DNA of 64,000 bases from Chloroflexota bacterium (lineage in GTDB: Bacteria > Chloroflexota > Anaerolineae > Aggregatilineales > Phototrophicaceae), in assembly GCA_013388745.1 (NCBI GenBank), contig JACAER010000006.1:124001-188000 (forward strand), written 5' to 3'. Positions within the stretch are counted from its first letter, which is position 1. The number at the start of each line of letters is the position of its first letter. Below, piece by piece: positions 62,631 to 64,000 of the stretch. The position numbers and the translations under genes were made by a program. The notes beneath the pieces are model-generated. The model was not told where the DNA came from and did not search any database. It saw only the letters and a list, made by a program, of their open reading frames with translations.

Positions 62631-64000
62631 ATGAAACGACATTTTCTTCCGTTACTTTTGATCCTCGTCGTAGCGGTGAGCGCGCGCGCGCTGCTGCTCG
62701 CCAGCGATGCCGTCACCTTTCATTCCGATGAAGCAATTGTTGGGCTGATGGCGCGCCATATCCTGGCAGGCCAACGCCCGGTGTTTTTTTACGGGCAGGC
62801 GTATATGGGCAGCCTGGATGCCTGGTTGACCGCCGCCGCGTTTCAGATTTTCGGCGAAACCGTGCTGGCGCTTCGCCTGACGCAGAGCGCGCTGTACCTG
62901 CTGCTGGTCGTCAGCGGCTATGCTGTGGCCTGGCGTTTTTCCGGCAAGCTGCCGATCGCCGTGATGACGGGGCTGCTGCTGGCGCTGCCCGTGCCGCTGC
63001 TGGCGCTGTACACCACCGCGTCGCTCGGCGGCTACGGCGAAATGCTGCTTTGTGGGCAGTTGGCGCTGCTGCTGGGCGAACGCATCCTGCGCGCAGAACG
63101 CCCTTCCCCGCGCAGCGGCGGGCTGCTGGGGCTGGTCGTGGGCGTCGGTTGGTGGTCGAACGGCCTGATTATCGCCTACGCCCTGCCGATCGCGCTGGCG
63201 CTGGCGCAGCGTTTTTTGTGGCGCGAACGGCAAAATCTGCGCGCCCATCTCGCGCTGATGGCAATCGGCCTGTGGGGATTTTTCGTCGGCAGCGCAGCCT
63301 GGTGGGATTACAACCTGCGCCATGACTGGGCAGCGCTGGCCTTTTATGTGCCCGGCCTGGCAGGTGCCGAAGATGACCATGTGCAGTATATGCCTGGCTG
63401 GCGCGCCGAACCTGTCGCCAACGAGGCGCTGCCCCGCACCGAAATCGGCGGGCGGCTGCTGGGGCTGCTGCTGTTCGGCTTTCCGGCGCTGATCGGGCTG
63501 CGTTTTCCGTGGTCGTCGGACTATTTTTTGCCGGCGTTGGGTCTGCCGCTGGCAGCGTTGTTTTGTGTCGCGCTGTACAGTGTCGCCCGTGATCGTGACG
63601 AGCGGCTGCTCAACAGGCACGGGCGTTTTTTGACACTCGCTATGATCGGAGGGTTGTGCCTGATCTTCGTGCTGTCGCAGTTCGGCAATGACCCCACCGG
63701 ACGTTACCTGCTGCCGCTGGCGCTGCCCTGCGCGCTGGTGACTGCCGCCGGAATCGAACGGCTGCGTGCGCTGCGCCCCAATACCGCGCTGCTGGCGGTT
63801 GTCGTCGCGCTGCTGCCGCTGGCCTATCAGACCGCCGGACAGATCGGCGCCGTCCAGAGCGCGCAAGGGTTGACGACGCAGTTCGACGCGCTCACTGACC
63901 TGCCCAACACCTATGACTCACAGTTGATCGCATTTTTGCAGGAAAATGACCTGACACGCGGCTACACGCAGTACTGGGTGGCCTACCGGTTGATCTTCCT
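62631..64000 (+). CDS. ArnT/PMT-like membrane glycosyltransferase, N-terminal part (runs off right edge)
   Basis: The frame from ATG 62631 is open to the window end (about 456 residues visible). It has a large number of membrane helices and the early loop FHSDEAIVGLMAR, the acidic DE motif of GT39/GT83-type polyprenyl-phosphate-sugar glycosyltransferases, followed by YGQAYMGSLDAW. Donor and acceptor are unknown. No strong ribosome site precedes the ATG. Confidence 0.82.
   Translation, partial: MKRHFLPLLLILVVAVSARALLLASDAVTFHSDEAIVGLMARHILAGQRPVFFYGQAYMGSLDAWLTAAAFQIFGETVLALRLTQSALYLLLVVSGYAVAWRFSGKLPIAVMTGLLLALPVPLLALYTTASLGGYGEMLLCGQLALLLGERILRAERPSPRSGGLLGLVVGVGWWSNGLIIAYALPIALALAQRFLWRERQNLRAHLALMAIGLWGFFVGSAAWWDYNLRHDWAALAFYVPGLAGAEDDHVQYMPGWRAEPVANEALPRTEIGGRLLGLLLFGFPALIGLRFPWSSDYFLPALGLPLAALFCVALYSVARDRDERLLNRHGRFLTLAMIGGLCLIFVLSQFGNDPTGRYLLPLALPCALVTAAGIERLRALRPNTALLAVVVALLPLAYQTAGQIGAVQSAQGLTTQFDALTDLPNTYDSQLIAFLQENDLTRGYTQYWVAYRLIF

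Noticed and set aside
62652..63866. 404-residue minus-strand frame rich in Gln/Arg
   Set aside because: It is the shadow of the ArnT-like glycosyltransferase frame, whose membrane helices and DE motif are convincing.

Overview
The window looks like a chromosomal segment of a GC-rich bacterium, most likely a member of the Chloroflexota (Anaerolineae or a close relative). This is an inference from gene style, not a database result. Supporting features are an ECF sigma factor followed by a DUF5667-type protein with a Pro/Thr-rich tail, LysM proteins with Thr/Gly linkers, class E-like sortase architecture, many TTG/GTG starts, an intein-split RecA, a MocR regulator and abundant short coupled operons. 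Most of the window is ordinary core genome. Two stretches (about 10.95-15.3 kb and 25.6-26.6 kb) are disturbed accessory DNA.

Layout. 1-1.1 kb: end of a secreted glycoside hydrolase-like gene and an endonuclease/exonuclease/phosphatase gene that has lost its middle. 1.2-2.9 kb: receiver-histidine kinase and a tail-overlapping dual-specificity phosphatase. 2.9-8.7 kb (minus): CDP-alcohol phosphatidyltransferase, Lgt, a LacD-type aldolase, ferredoxin, a zincin-like membrane protein, SecG and an anchored peptide-binding protein. 9.0-10.95 kb: RNase J with a hairpin leader, then two serine tRNAs. 10.95-15.1 kb: accessory island carrying a serine-recombinase C-terminus grafted onto a broken sensor kinase, a glycosyltransferase, a cytochrome P450, and a chimeric IS/antitoxin scrap. 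15.1-21.3 kb: MFS transporter behind a structured leader with a terminator-like hairpin, SH3/M23 protein, LysM-glycoside hydrolase and glutamine synthetase. 21.6-25.6 kb: a single-module NRPS (C-A-T-TE) whose condensation and thioesterase active sites look degenerate. 26.0-26.6 kb: a wrecked zinc/cation transporter gene.

26.6-42.7 kb: MazG-like protein, MFS exporter, acyl-CoA ligase, AlkD-like repair protein, lytic transglycosylase, M3 peptidase, nucleotide-sugar epimerase with pentapeptide protein, OmpR-type regulator, RidA, OsmC, PlsC with a pseudouridine synthase, a beta-hydroxyacid dehydrogenase, and recA interrupted by a 346-residue homing-endonuclease intein. 42.8-50 kb: ECF sigma/DUF5667 pair, divergent methyltransferase, sortase, tail-anchored protein, CRP-family regulator, lipoprotein and MocR regulator. 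50-64 kb: beta-propeller protein, two tandem TPR-membrane-PPC-like paralogues, fructose-bisphosphatase, alanine dehydrogenase, threonylcarbamoyl-AMP synthase, a NarL-type regulator with a damaged receiver, two cytosolic HtrA-like proteases, a HEAT-repeat protein, a SIMPL protein and the start of an ArnT-like glycosyltransferase.

The observations I rank highest are the NRPS with degenerate C and TE catalytic motifs, the tRNA-Ser-proximal island, the RecA intein, and the structured leader in front of the MFS transporter at 15.3 kb. No CRISPR array, rRNA or prophage was seen.
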